From Micromussa lordhowensis (lineage: Eukaryota > Cnidaria > Anthozoa > Scleractinia > Lobophylliidae), in assembly GCA_964020085.1 (NCBI GenBank), contig OZ026596.1:46183103-46247102 (forward strand): a stretch of DNA of 64,000 nt, read 5' to 3'. The position numbers were made by a program, and so were the translations under genes. Below the pieces are notes generated by a model. That model was given only the letters and a program-made list of their open reading frames with translations, did not search any database and had not been told where the DNA came from. This document shows, piece after piece, positions 1-11,964 of the stretch (positions within the stretch are counted from its first letter, which is position 1; the number at the start of each line of letters is the position of its first letter).

Positions 1-476
1 ATTATTATCTTATACTGTATTTCTTTTTTTTTTCCCTTTTTATTTTATTAATTAATTTCTGTCTGTATATTTTTGTAATTCGCTTATTAAGGCATGGCCT
101 GTCTAGATTAGCCTTTGCTAGTTGTGGGCATGCCCTTTCTGTAAATAGAACTCGAAAATAATAAATGACTACGGCTATAGTTCATATTACAGATCCATTG
201 CGGATATTTAATTTAAGCGGGGCACTGTATGTCCATAAAATTGGTTGCTCGCAGATCGGCGAGGTGTCCGCAGTTTGAATACGACAGTGTTCCTTCGCAG
301 TTTTCATGGTCTTTATGTATGGCTGTTCTCTACTTTTTGTTAGTAGCACCATTACCAGTTGTTTTTATACGATATAAATATGTTCGATTTGTAAGTACTG
401 GATAGTTGTTTGTTTTCATTTATCAGCCTTATTTCGAAAGAGGGACAACTGATCTCAACGCAATTCAGTTACTTAC
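1..476. other. Non-coding flank, no gene seen
   Basis: AT-rich sequence downstream (minus-strand sense) of the last kinase exon visible in the window. I looked for the next kinase exon (C-lobe end and tail) and did not find it, so it should lie to the left of the window. The sequence around 30-180 may be an old retroelement 3' end, but nothing in it is decisive. Confidence 0.4.
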
Positions 477-573
477 ACTTCATCACAACACATATCAGGC
501 CTTTCCATGCGATAACCAGTCTTCAAAAGTCCACACAGCTCTCGATTGCTAAACGTGGGATACGGCACACCTC
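477..573 (-). CDS. RTK exon: kinase C-lobe (alphaG)
   Basis: Acceptor TTTCAG and donor GTAAGT flank a 97-bp exon encoding [13 protein letters not shown] and [10 protein letters not shown], the usual alphaF-alphaG stretch of receptor tyrosine kinases. Its phase fits the 735-775 exon. Confidence 0.88.
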
Positions 574-3500
574 CTGAAATGCATCCAAAAAATCATAAGA
601 AGGTATGTTAACACGGTAAGTGTCACGCGAAGAAAACTGATATGAATTCTCGCCTTAACAGAAGAAAGTAACGACTAATTTCGGAAATAAAGGTGGAAAG
701 AATAATATTAAAAAAAAAAGTTTTCTTAACTTACCCATGGTGGCCATTTCCCACAGAAGTATTCCAAAGGACCAGCTATATCAAAATCAAAAAGATCAAG
801 AAACGCTGTCTTGTAATTACATGTACAACTAGGAATTAATGTATGACAAGCTGAGGGTTAAGGAAAAGGCTTTGCCGTCGCACAGAAAGATTGACTTACA
901 CATCACTCTTGATGGTGTAAATGCTGTCATTAATTGATTCTGGGGCCATCCATTTCACAGGAAGCTTCTTTGTATTCTTTCCACTGTACACGTCCTCGTA
1001 GATTTCTCGCATCAATCCAAAGTCTGACACTTTGACTCGGTTATCACTGCCAACCAGAATATTACGAGCTGCAAGGTCACGATGAATGAAGCCTTTCTCT
1101 GCGAGATGATTCTAAAAAGTCATGAAAGAATTAAAAGAGCACACTTTCTTTGTAGAAATAAAGCCGATTATGATACTTTTTTCTTTTTGTAAGTCATACT
1201 TCAAACTTATTAAGGGTGTTTGAAATTACCTATAAACGAGGCACGCAAGACCCATCTGGACTTTCAGATGATTAATTTGTAGAAAACCTTTCTTGTAGAG
1301 GTTGAGAGTCACTACTAAAAAGTATCTTTATATTTTATCTCATGTTAATACCTACCATTCCCTTTGATATTTGCCAGGCAATTAGCCAATCAGAGAACGG
1401 CCTTCGTGATAGAACGCTAGTAGATTTATACTAAAACTCGATAGAAACACAGAACTAGCACGAGCTGTTGATGTAATGATGGCGCGAACAAAGAGAATTT
1501 ACATTTTGATGATCGAAGTAAACAAGTTGTTTTTCTTTTTCTTCGTCGCGGTATTTTCTAAAAGAAATAGAAAACATGTTTTCCGTGTTCCTATCGAGTT
1601 ATAGAAGCACTCGTGAAAGTTTGGGAGAACTCGAAAAAGCTGTGAAAAACTCGCCTGTGGCTCGTGTTTCCACAGCATTTCTCGTTCTTCCAAACTTTCA
1701 CTCGTGTTTCTATTTAACAATAAGATTATGAGCTCGAGATTTTTATGAGGTGATAGTTGATGAGGCCGAAGGCCGAATCAACTATCGCCTCATAGAAATC
1801 TAGAGCGAATAATCTAATTGTTTCAGTAGAATTCTAACTGAAATTAACGCAAATAACGGTTTCCAATGATTTTCCCACGCATTATTGAACTTTACCCATA
1901 AACAAAGTTGCACGTATCGAACTGTCCTTGGCAAATTTGCAGTTGTTTACGCGCGTACCCGCTTTTTCAATATTTTCAAGTTTTTAAAGTCAAGAAACCC
2001 TGGAAGTGCTTCTTTTAGTCTTCTCAGGAATTTAATTACTCGTTTACATCTAAAATTCCTTCCAAAACTTCGGAAAAACTATAAAAACATCGCATTTCGT
2101 GGACGACCGGCGGCCAACTGTACTCTAATGGGTGATAGTATACGAGTAGCTCAGCCAATCAGATTGCAGCATTTGCATTAGTATACTAGTAGAATTCTAC
2201 TAAAACTCGATAGAAACACGGCACATGTTTTCTATTTCTTAAATGGTAGTAAACTAAGCGTGTGTAAATTATTTCGTTATTCATATTTTGGGTAGGGAGG
2301 GCAGGATAGAAATTGTGGAGCTTATTTCAATCCTGCTATTTAGATGTAGCTAAACCTATGACGTTTTCATATTTTTCTTACATTTGTCAACTTTTCTTTT
2401 CAAGCGCAATGAAATACTCTTTCAAATTTCCTATTAAAAATTTGAACTTAGAGCTAAAGCAATTTTCCAAAACAAATTTGAAGAGTATACTGGTCTAATA
2501 ACATTACAACTACAAATTGATGATTTATGATTATATATTCTAAAGTGGTTTCGAACCCGAGAAAGCTGTCCAAAGGACAATGTGATTTCTTTGCCAACTT
2601 GGAAACCGCCAGCAATAGCCAAGGCCCGATCTTCGTTCTGAAGGTCTCGTTCTCCCTAAAAGTTGAATGTTTTAATTCTTAGTGATGTTTATTATTCATT
2701 CACTCTCCCATTCGTTTTATCGTTCATTCAATCAATTCAATCATTTGTCTGTACGTCCGTCCTTCCTCCATTCATTACTTCCTTCCTCCAACCCACCAAC
2801 AATTCTCTTACTAACCCCCTGCCCACCAATCAATAGACAAGTGAGCTATGTGATATCACAATTGACAGGTTATTTCCTTTTGAGCTTTAGATAGTTGATT
2901 CCAGATACACTTTGCGAGATTCCCCATCCCTCTGCTGAGTTACATACTCGTGGAGTCAAAGGCCGCAGAACTTGAAGTCGCCACCCAATCACACAACTCG
3001 CGTTCGTGAAGCCCTAAACATATCTGATCAGAATAGGGTTTAATGTAAGGCACCTACTTGGCCGCATTCGCTCACTTCTCTTTGAGCATTGAAGTTCTCT
3101 CTGTCATCGTAACACTTCTTCTCCTCGTTGCCCCTAGTGCCTTGGTTTTGATTGATCTAGAGTAAAATGAACATGATTAGTTCATAAATAACTAGCAAAG
3201 TTGGTCTAAAAGTGCAAGTAATTAAGTTTCAAGATGAAGGCTGAACAATATCAACTGTTAATTTTGTTCCAAAACACAGTTGAAAGGCTGACTGTCAAAG
3301 CAAAAATGTCACCCCATATCACTCCAATATTAAGGACCTTGCATTGGCTTCCTTGGTAAGAAAAAATAATATTTAAATTCCTCTGGTCACTTACAAAGTC
3401 AGCTTTGCTCCATGACTTTGCTTCAGCTTATTTAAGGGATCTGTTATTTCATTACACGTCTCATCGTTCACTACGGTCGAGTAGTTCAAATTTGCTGTCT

Positions 3501-3793
3501 ATTCTCGACTAAAACGACTTCCTACGACGACAGATCATCTTTCTTGGTTCTCGCACCCAGGCTTTGGAACGACTTGCCAAATGTCATTTTAACGGTGTTC
3601 CACTGTGGACTGCTTTAAATCAAGATTGAAAACTTTTCTTTGTAAGAGAGCGTTCTAAGATTAGGCCTTTTTAATTAGGGTTTTCTTGTGAAAGGATTGT
3701 AAAAAGCATTGAGACTTCCATGTGAAGTAAAATGCGTTTTTAAGAACCTATTATTATTATTATTATTATTATATGAATAAATTATTCCTAATA

Positions 3794-3825
<32 letters not shown>

Positions 3826-6800
3826 CATCATCATTATCATATTTAGAACCCAACACAGCCTACTTGAGTGGCATCTAGCCATAATGATTGAAATCCTATA
3901 ACTGCAGGTTAAATTGTGAGCTGGCAAGACTGGCATAGACTGGCAGGAGCCCCACATAATTAGCACGAAGTATCTCGTGAAGGATTACATCTGATTCACT
4001 GTCCTTTAGTTTAAACCATTACCAAACACTTTCGATTAATTAAATATTTCTTTGAGAAAAGTCTTACCGATCGCCTCCTGCGTCGTAACCACTGCAACAG
4101 ATCACCAAACGGAACGTACTCTATCACCAAGAACTTGTGCTTCTGCAAAGTGCAACAACCAACAAGGGATACAATATTCTGGTGTGCACCCAACAGCTTC
4201 ATCTGCTCTATCTCCTGTAAGAACTCTTCTTTTTGGTCTTCGCTTGGATCATCTAAACACAAATGATGTAGTTAAGTTCCTGTTTACTACGATTACAAGA
4301 TTTTAAAACCAGATTCAACAAACTATCGGCCACATATTAGGCTTTGCTTCAGTCACGATCTGAGTACATTCCGACAGGAAATTCAATTGAGTTTTATGCG
4401 CAGCATTACCTGCTGTCCAATTTAGGGATAATGGGACGTGAAAACTAGATTCGATGGTTGATTAGTTTCAATTCTATCCACACTATCAAGGGAAATGGTC
4501 CTGTTGTGTCACTCCTAATGTCAACTTGAGGTGAAGACTGGGGAGACAGTTCACGATCTGATTGCAAAAGACCAAGCACGACCGATCTGGAAAGGGTTGA
4601 GTATCACCAAGAATTTTAATCTCTTTCAGGTGAGTTTTAAAGAGACTGGAGGTATCCAAGTTTTGTAACGATTCGCCCATTTATTCATCATTTTGTGTGA
4701 CGATTATAATTACCTTGCAGCTCTTTCACAGCAACAACCTGGCATGGCTCCTCGGCCTTCAGTGTTTTTTCAGTATCAAAGATTTCTATTCCAACTCGTC
4801 TCCTTAGAGTTGCTTTGTACACCACACCAAACGCCCCTCGGCCAAGCTCTTCTTCGTGTTGTATTTGCTCGGGAAGAAGTTCCCACTTGTCAAGCGGGAT
4901 AATTTCGCGAGCTGAACGAGATGATCTGTGGAACGATGGGAAAATAGTTTACCACCCCCCCACCCCCTATAAAGTTTTTCAAAATTTTAATTTACTGTTA
5001 CAGGCTGAAATTGTCAGTAGCTGTTTATTCATGCGTCCTGGAAATTTTGATATGTCAATTGTATGTCTATCATTTTGACGTTGTCATGGACACCGCAAAG
5101 TTCGTGTAGGTTTGGCCAAAAATCAAGTTTTGACAGAATTCTTTATTTTTTCAGTCTTCTTCATCAAATTGCAGAAATTCACGAGTTTGTACGTTGCATA
5201 AGCATTCTGGCTTGATTTTCCATTAGTTTCCGTTATTTCTTGACCTTCTAAGAAAATGGTGAAATCCAAAATGGCGGATCAAGTGTCGTCATATGACGTC
5301 ATAACCAGAAAAAAAAATGGTATCATTTTGTAGAGCAAGCTCAGGGCTTAAAAATTGCACCGTAACCAGGATAAGACATGTTGTAAATCTGAAAGACGTT
5401 CTCTGGTTAAAAAATTTGGTTAAAATATAAGCTTTCGGCTATCTATCTATAGCCTTTAACGAATAAAAAATGTAAGAAGCGCGAATAAAATATATACAAA
5501 AAGGGGTGTGAAAAATTCAATGCGGGTGAGAACTAACTAAAATATGAATAAGAATGAAAAAAAGAACATCAAAGAAACTTAAAAAATTGCGCGAAAGGGT
5601 CAAACATTGCCAACCATGCATGGAAGAACGATCACTCTATTGACTTTAATAATGCATGCGTAATTGACAAAGGCAACTACCGCGTTAGAAAAACTTTGGA
5701 ATCTTGGCATACCGCCAATACTGTTAACGCGGACAATAATTCTAAACCGTTACCTAGACAATACTCTATTTTATTGTAATTTTTAGATCATTCTTATTTT
5801 TATTTTAAATTGGACACCTCTAATTGGACACCCACGTGATCACGCACCGATCGGACTCGTATGATTACAAACCGAATTGGACTCCACTCAGTCCTATTAC
5901 CATTACTAATCATAAAAATTACAATTTCCTCGACTGTGATTGGTTTGAAAACACTCCTATTTCCCATTAATTCACTTGCTAAGTTGTTATCGGACAGTTT
6001 GTTGTTGGACAGTTTGTTATCGGACAGTTGAATAAGCCAATCGCATTCGAAGTTGTAGTTTAAATCAACCAGTCACATTCAAAGTTGTAATTACGTGCGT
6101 GCGTGCACGCGCTTGCCTTTTTGTTTTTGGCGCCTAATTGCCGGTAGTAGCTGCGGTGGCCTGAGAATTGTAGGTATTTTAATGCAAATTTTCCCTATCT
6201 TCCATAACTTGGCTATTCTTCTTTTCTCCGAAATTGTAATTTTTATGATTAATTGGTAAGAAGACTTCGTGTCGTCCAATTCGGTCCGTAATCATACTCG
6301 TGATTAACAAATCGGACTCCCGCTGCGCGGTCGTTCGATTTTGTTATCACTCGTATGATTACAGACCGAATTGGACTCCACTCACTCCTATTACCATCAT
6401 TGTTACTTATAATCTTAGAACTTTGTGATTATGATAAATTTCCAATGCACATTACCTTAAAGTGCCTATAATCCCAGAATTTTTTTTGGCTAAGATGAAA
6501 CTTAGACAAACACACAAAAAGAATTTGCCAAAATTTTCGGTTTGTGATATTTTTAAGGGCTTTAAAAATTAACATAAAGTAGCTGAAATTTGATACATGA
6601 CCGAGCTTGCGAGGAGCCTGGGTCTATTACTGGGTTGACGTCACAGACTGTTTTGCATGCAAGTTTATAAAGAGTTAATGCTATGTAAATGAATATGTGA
6701 CGTCAACCCAGGAATATACCCAGACCCCTCACCAGCTCGGTCATAACACAAAAGATATCAAATTTCAACTACTTTCTGTTAATTTTTAAAGCCCTTAAAA

Positions 6801-7739
6801 ATATGACAAACCGAAAATTTAGGCAAATTCTTTTGTGTTTGTCTAAGTTTCATCTTATCAAAAAAAAAAATTCTGCCGAGGTTATAGGCACTTTAACGCT
6901 GCTTATCAAAGTGGCTGTAACCCACTGAACTCAGAAAATGAATTATGAAAAGTAAAGTTTAAAAAACACACAAACCCTATCTAAAAGTTTTATGAAAAAG
7001 GAAACCTCGTCACTATTGATTTTGGCACACAAGCGACGGCGAAAGCTTTATGCACTGGTCAACGGATTCACTACGACGTCATCAGAAATCAAAGGACGGA
7101 AGGCAGGAGCAACTGAAGGAGTGAAAGACAATATCCTACCTATACTCAGAAAATGACATTTTCTGAGTAAAAACGAAATGTGTCGCGTTATTCTAGATAA
7201 GGAGATTAACTCAGCTCTCTCAACATGGAGACGCACGAAGGAGTCACAATTCTATTTTCGAAGGTTTAAGAAAAAACTGACGAGTTGTCTCACCTTGTGA
7301 CCTTTGACATATCCCTGGACATACGACCTCTGCTCAAGAAGCGTCTTTTTCTGCTTCCGCGACAGGGTTGGTTTTAGTCTGAAGTACAAAGTTCACAAGT
7401 TAGAACCATTATTCTCTGCTTTCTTTCAACTTCTCATTACACTATAGGGAATATATGAATAATGAATTATGTAAGCCGAGTAAACTGAAACTATGAAAAA
7501 CAATACAAACAAAATTTTGGCATGGTCTTCCTTTTTCTGTAACAATGTCGGTTAAGTCTGTAAGATTGCGGTTTGCCAATTCAAGAGTCAAGGAGTAGTT
7601 GAAAGCGGGAAGAAGCTATTGCTTACCTCGAGAAAAACTTAGCAACAATTAACAACAGAAACGAAAATACCAGCATCCCTACAAGGGCGTGGTTATGATA
7701 CTCCGCTGGGATTGACAGCCACATTTTCTCCACTGGAGC
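477..7739 (-). CDS. Receptor tyrosine kinase gene, partial (multi-exon)
   Basis: A single-pass membrane receptor that phosphorylates protein tyrosines after ligand binding. Exons read on the minus strand, in transcript order: transmembrane (7627-7739), juxtamembrane (7294-7378), glycine loop (4714-4925), alphaC/hinge (4068-4252), kinase insert (3058-3156 and about 2580-2655), alphaE (about 1356-1400), catalytic and activation loops (900-1111), alphaF (735-775) and C-lobe (477-573). Motifs seen: [42 protein letters not shown] and [17 protein letters not shown] with PVKWMAPES is specific for tyrosine kinases, and the split kinase resembles the FGFR/PDGFR/RET style. Splice sites are GT/AG and exon phases match, except that one exon between 4925 and 7294 is missing from my model and the 2.6-kb to 1.36-kb junction is uncertain. 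Ectodomain exons were not found; the 3' end is off-window. The exact receptor family is not assigned. Confidence 0.9.
735..775 (-). CDS. RTK exon: kinase WSFG microexon
   Basis: A 41-bp exon encoding [14 protein letters not shown] between a TATAG acceptor and a GTAAG donor. The junction codon with the 900-1111 exon restores DVWSFG, which fixes both boundaries. Confidence 0.9.
900..1111 (-). CDS. RTK exon: catalytic and activation loops
   Basis: This exon encodes [17 protein letters not shown], the DFG magnesium-binding motif, an activation loop with tyrosines (IYEDVYSG) and PVKWMAPES. The catalytic Asp of HRD, the Asn of AARN and the Asp of DFG are all present, so the catalytic core is intact. 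Confidence 0.95.
1356..1400 (-). CDS. RTK exon: alphaE helix (left boundary sure, right approximate)
   Basis: The minus strand encodes [10 protein letters not shown] immediately before a GTAGGT donor, and reads in phase into NHLAEKGF of the next exon. This is the normal alphaE sequence before HRD. The acceptor is not certain; an AG near 1428 is one possibility. Confidence 0.6.
1555..2246. repeat. Foldback element with inner palindrome
   Basis: The sequence around 1557-1605 (AAGAAATAGAAAACATGT...) recurs inverted around 2196-2245. A second palindrome lies inside, near 1738-1802, centred on GAGGCCGAAGGCC. It sits in an RTK intron. Open frames of 73 and 98 codons here are not credible genes. 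Confidence 0.5.
2580..2655 (-). CDS. RTK exon: distal kinase insert (left edge approximate)
   Basis: After a TTTAG acceptor the minus strand encodes [17 protein letters not shown] followed by ITLSFGQL, expected just before the alphaE helix. It joins the 3058-3156 exon in phase 0. The donor is unclear: the best nearby GT is weak, so the left limit is a guess. Confidence 0.5.
3058..3156 (-). CDS. RTK exon: kinase insert
   Basis: A 99-bp phase-0 exon between a CTCTAG acceptor and a GTAGGT donor. It encodes a polar, charged segment ([19 protein letters not shown]) typical of the flexible insert that splits kinases of the FGFR/PDGFR type. Confidence 0.65.
3305..3750 (+). mobile_element. Decayed LINE 3' end (CR1/L2-like)
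   Basis: In shifting plus-strand frames the sequence gives pieces such as [23 protein letters not shown] and a final FFV-like stretch. This is the C-terminal tail of reverse transcriptases of the CR1/L2/Rex group. It has stops and frameshifts, and is followed by a TTA-type microsatellite, as expected for a LINE 3' tail. It lies in an RTK intron. Confidence 0.6.
3751..3840. repeat. ATT/TTA microsatellites
   Basis: Two runs of (TTA/ATT)n, about 3751-3774 and 3790-3835. They grade into ATC triplets and are separated by a short AT-rich spacer. The first is probably the LINE tail. Confidence 0.85.
4068..4252 (-). CDS. RTK exon: alphaC helix and hinge
   Basis: A 185-bp exon with TTTAG acceptor and GTAAGA donor. 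It encodes [20 protein letters not shown] (the alphaC glutamate that pairs with the VAVK lysine), VGCC, and the hinge [14 protein letters not shown]. It ends in phase 0 with an Arg-rich run leading into the kinase insert. Confidence 0.92.
4714..4925 (-). CDS. RTK exon: glycine-rich loop
   Basis: A 212-bp exon encoding [12 protein letters not shown], the nucleotide-binding loop [12 protein letters not shown] and the catalytic-lysine motif VAVKEL. About 20 residues lie between beta2 and beta3, as in FGFR/RET-like receptors. The GTAATT donor is at 4712-4713. Confidence 0.92.
4926..5800. other. RTK intron, no further feature
   Basis: AT-rich intronic sequence. An exon must exist between the juxtamembrane exon (ending phase 0) and the glycine-loop exon (needing two carried bases), but I could not locate it here or up to 7294. 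Confidence 0.4.
5805..6405. repeat. Foldback repeat family A, copy 1
   Basis: It contains ATTGGACACCCACGTGAT and two inverted blocks with AATCATAAAAATTACAATTTCC, one near 5910-5935 and one near 6230-6260. The same words recur at 35.46-35.9 kb and 37.5-37.85 kb, so this is a dispersed non-autonomous family. Confidence 0.55.
6457..6896. mobile_element. Palindromic MITE, 440 bp
   Basis: The two ends are inverted copies of each other for roughly 190 bases, both starting TTAAAGTGCCTATAA, with an inner repeat of GGGTTGACGTCA. The duplicated locus at 21.5 kb lacks it: CATTAC runs directly into ATAACGCTGC. It is therefore an insertion specific to copy 1. It has no coding capacity. Confidence 0.75.
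7294..7378 (-). CDS. RTK exon: juxtamembrane
   Basis: An 85-bp exon with ACTTCAG acceptor and GTGAG donor. It encodes a very basic segment, [16 protein letters not shown], expected just inside the membrane. It takes one base to complete an Arg codon begun by the transmembrane exon. Confidence 0.8.
7627..7739 (-). CDS. RTK exon: transmembrane segment
   Basis: A 113-bp exon with CTGCAG acceptor and GTAAGC donor. It encodes a hydrophobic helix ([19 protein letters not shown]) followed by a basic stop-transfer. Its place before the juxtamembrane and kinase exons makes it the single membrane pass. Confidence 0.85.
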
Positions 7740-8226
7740 CTGCAGACATGACAGACAGTTCACACATCATTACCCTGACAAGATTTCATTACAGATCACT
7801 GAAATTCTTTGTATTTATATATGACATTAACATAAGCCTACTCCACCTCATTACCAGCAGTCAACGATTTTTTTGTTGGATACAAAACTAGTATTTAATT
7901 GACAAAGCTTATATGGTCCAGATCTAGAAATATTGACTTTGTGTTCATTACCAAACCTCAACTTTGTCTTCATCTTAGCACACGGTCAAAAAATAAATAA
8001 CTTCTTCAATATTCCTTAGATAAGAAGACTGAAACCTTTACAGTACAACACAACAAACTGAAGGGTTTGAGGCTGTAGTACTTACAGTATACATGTGAAG
8101 TTTTTCCTAATGTACTTTAATGAGGTAATACTGTTGTAAATAGTGCATAATAATAATAAACTAAACTAAACTAATCAATAATGATTTAGATATGCATATA
8201 CAAGCGAAAACTAACGATAGAAAAGT
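7740..8226. other. Intron or upstream sequence, no gene seen
   Basis: Matches copy 2 up to about 8045 and then diverges. No exon with usable splice sites was recognised. Confidence 0.4.
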
Positions 8227-8471
8227 CCGACGTTTCGGCGACATCTTAGCGCCATTGTCAAGGGAAACTAAATTAAAAATGCGATTACGAGAGTAACTAA
8301 GAGTCCAGCGTCAATAATTTGCATAAGTTAAGCAAAGACCTTGGCGCGAATTGAGTCTGATTGCACATTTAGACACGGTCGTAATTGTTTAATGAGTAAC
8401 ATCTCATTAACGAGACAATCAAACCTGCTCTGGCATTTTTTCAACACCTTAAAACAACTGTGAAGGTCATC
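8227..8471 (-). mobile_element. Penelope-like element 3' remnant
   Basis: Minus-strand frame from about 8471 to a TAA at 8338-8340 encodes FDCLVNEMLLIKQLRPCLN and SIRAKVF, the end of the GIY-YIG endonuclease domain of Penelope-like retroelements. The nearby word CCGACGTTTCGGCGACATC is often found next to such elements. Only the extreme C-terminus is left. Confidence 0.6.
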
Positions 8472-8933
8472 CGGAATCCTGCCGGGTGTCTATTATCATA
8501 GATTATCAACATTGTAACTACTGGTTAGAAAAATATACGCCAGCAAACAATGTTATTTTTTTTTAGAACTACTCTCAACAAACTAAAATTTACTATTCAA
8601 ATTTCGTGGAAAGAAATGATGTGAGGTAACGTTTGTCCTTCTGACCAGTGTGTGGAAGGTCAGGGGTTAGACTCCTGTTGGGAAAACTCGGAAACTTTAT
8701 CATGAGGAGCTTGTGTTAGCTACCGCTCGACATTTTACTCACAATTCAAATGCTATTTTTTATGAAAGGTAATTTTGACTGTATGGAATTAAAGATATCA
8801 TCAAACGCTTATGGATTGGAAAGATTTACGCGAGAATGCAAGCAAGACAGAATCAGCGCATGATAAAACACCAGATCCATGGCCTACAGGACAGTTTATA
8901 CAGCACTTCTCAGTCAGCCAGATTAACAATTTA

Positions 8934-9653
8934 GGCCCGTTCCAAACGCCGCTCCACTCATGTGCCGAACCTAACTTGATTAAGTTCGACTTTAGAGCGA
9001 CTTTGGAGCGACGGCTGGTTCAGACGGCGTACTTGTTTCGAACTTAATTCGGGGAGCCGGTGATAAAAATTTTCGGCAAGAAAATATGCACTCTGAATTC
9101 AAGGACTCTGTCCAAACAGGAAAGCTGTGACTAACATTTCGCTGTTATAGCAATATTTAAGGTAGCAAATTCAAGATTCAGTGTTTGTATTAAGACAGGT
9201 TTTCTCCCGGTTAATTCGACTTGTTAAAGGAAAATCTCATAAGCTGGGATATTATCACGAAGAAAAAGCAAACAATGAATTTGCGCTAAAGAAACTCGCT
9301 TATACAGACCCGTTTCTCACAAATCGATTTATTGTCTCTATTTTTACTTAGCGACGACTTCGAGCTTCATGCATGACTGGTCACGCCACTCAATTTTGAG
9401 CCAATCACGAGTCCCGTTATATGAAAAATACATTACAGTAATCTATGCATTAGGTTCGGCACATGACAAGAACGCCGTATGAATCAGCCGCCGCTCCAAC
9501 GTCGCATAGTGCGACAGACCCTGCCGAATTTAATGTCGTTTGCCGCTCCAAATCTAACCTGCCGAACCAAACTGATTCAAACGCCGCTCTTCTGCCGTAC
9601 TTAACTCATCAGTTAGGTTCGGCGCATGAATGGAGCGGCGTTTGGAACGGGCC
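8934..9653. mobile_element. Non-autonomous DNA transposon (PIF/Harbinger-like)
   Basis: The 720-bp element has near-perfect terminal inverted repeats beginning GGCCCGTTCCAAACGCCGC, flanked by TTA at 8931-8933 and 9654-9656. A 3-bp TWA target duplication is typical of PIF/Harbinger. Inside, the words GTTCGGC and CCGCTCCA recur as subterminal repeats. No transposase is encoded. It is absent from the duplicated locus. Confidence 0.75.
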
Positions 9654-10501
9654 TTACTGATCAGAAGATTTATTATAACCTTGGGCAGCCCCACAGAATG
9701 TCAACAAAGAATCTAAAATTTGAACTTAAATAGGATATTATAAGAGAATTTATCATAGGAATGTACTGGCTAACAAGCTTCTCACAAGATGCTGTGTTAC
9801 GTCACTGCTGGATGCCATGCTTGTTGTACTCAGCGAAAAAATTGGCCTGCAGGCCAGACAAAAATTATTCGTTGCTCGTGCAGAATTATTACAGCTTTAT
9901 GTCCATAGCGATACAAAAAGCTACATTGTATCAATAACTAGTTTTGACGAGTTTTTAATGTTCCCTCTCCAGCTAAAGGAAAGGGCCTTGAAAACAACAT
10001 TATCATAAATCTACATAATCTAGGAGCTACATCACGACAGGCGCATCCTAAAAAAAAAGCTCAATTTTCCAGGTTTATTGGCAATACGCGTTCATCTTCA
10101 GTTCATCAGTAGTAACCAGCCTTGTTGATTTTCGGTTTATTTTTACTTCTTTGGTTTTCTCAACCTTACGTCTTTTTTAGGTTTTCTTCAGTTTGAAAGA
10201 AATTCTGCCCATCTGAAAAAAGTGTTTTTAAATGACTTGCTTCACTGCTCATGATCTGTGTGGTCGGATACTCACTTGTCACTTCTCGGACTCTGATGAA
10301 AAGCAATGCACGCCTTTTGCGTTTGTGTCTCTGTTAAACGTCGATATTTGCTTAATTAAGTTTAATCTGTGATCACCTTTCTAACAAACAGACTCGCCAA
10401 TGGAGTGACTTGGCTGTACTGGAGTTGTACGGACGCTTTCCTCAACTTTTTCCCTTTTTTAAAAGGTTGTTTATGGTTTTGAGCGCTCCTAGCTTTCAAC
10501 C

Positions 10502-11090
10502 AATGCTTATTAAACTTTGTAAATATGGTTGATTCTATACTGAGAACTGCTATTGGTCAGTTTGTGGGACTCGTGCACGCATGGCGTAAGTGCCTGGCTG
10601 TGATTGCCGGTGAGGCCCTTACTGATTTGGCAACTTGCCTGTTGAAGTAACCCTTCAGCAGCAGTAGCAGGTATGAAGGGCTCTGTCGTTGACATAGTTG
10701 GGCCAGTCAACAAACCTTTCCTTTACAGCATGTCTGAGCACGTTAAATGTCAACAAGTACGCACTTCACACTTGTGACATCACGTCGTTATTGATGCAAA
10801 AATCTCAGGAGATGGTCACATGGCACTTCAAGATACATTGTACTAAATGAACTTCGAAGCGTAAAGTAGTTCCCAAGGCTTTTAGCACAGTTATTATGTT
10901 GTGTATGTAGTTATTTGGTAATTTATATTAATCGGAGGGGAAAATGTATTTTACTTGTTAAGAGAATGGTGAATGTAAATTAGATCTATGTAAATTAATG
11001 TAGGTATATTATTTTTATTTTCCTGTAAAGTAAACAAATTTCAATGTGTAATGTAACATAAGCTCAAGTAAGATAATCAAGCTTCTGCAA
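10502..11090. repeat. Duplicated block, copy 1 (empty site for 700-bp insertion)
   Basis: Closely similar to 25769-27060, which carries an extra 700 bp at the position matching about 10890. No gene was recognised. Confidence 0.75.
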
Positions 11091-11960
11091 GGATATGGAA
11101 AAACCGTCCAAGAATAGAAACGAATTCCAGTTTTACTAAAACGCACTGACTGTTCTAACCATGTCGCTCCATCCACACCAGCTCACACCTATTTTGAGAG
11201 AAAGAAGCAATGACTCATGATAACAACACCCAAAACTAGATTTTATCGTAAAAAATCGTGGTGACGGGCAATACTAGTAAATTATGTTTTCTCACGATTG
11301 GTCACAGGTGGCAAACGATACTATTGTATTAATGTAGTAGAGATTTAATCTTAATTGAGATTTCTGCAGGTTTTTTCGTCTGGACAAAGCTGCAATGATA
11401 TAACTTATTCAATCATATTTTTGTTAAAACACAGATAAATGTCTGAAAAACATAGCAGGAATCTGGCAAGATATCAAATTTTCAAACAGAACTTGGTACC
11501 AATCTTGGATTTATCCCGCTTTAAAACCCAGGCTATGTGCAGGATACGTTTACTAACCATGGTCACTGCAAAGAAAATATGTTTCACATTTTGGCACATC
11601 ACATGTACTCAATAGCAATTTATCTGAAACGAGTTGAAATAACTGGGTGTTCTGTGAATATTTTCTTACTTTGAGCCATGAAGTAGTGAGACTAAGAGAT
11701 ATAATGTATAGAAAATGACAAAAAAAAAACCATTGAAATAAATTATGTACACAACTAGGCTTAAATGTTGTGTTGTGTATAAATCTAATAGTGTCAAGGA
11801 AACAATTGAAGTTGAAACTAAAACTTATGTAGTAATAATAAACTATTCCCCTGATTTTTAATCTGTACTGAACTGTTCCTTTTAAAAACACGTGGTAATA
11901 CTTGGGTATAAAACATAGTTGGAAGAGGTAAGCCTACTCAACATGTGATTAATTTTTGGT
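11091..11960. other. No feature recognised
   Basis: AT-rich non-coding sequence. A 112-codon minus-strand frame at 11553-11891 has neither recognisable domain nor convincing composition, and I leave it unannotated. Confidence 0.4.
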
Positions 11961-11964
11961 TATC

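Noticed and set aside
1885..2181. 98-codon plus-strand frame in an RTK intron
   Set aside because: Located inside a foldback element, with no domain or splice context.
11553..11891. 112-codon minus-strand frame
   Set aside because: AT-rich, Phe/Tyr/Ile-heavy translation typical of random sequence; no motif.
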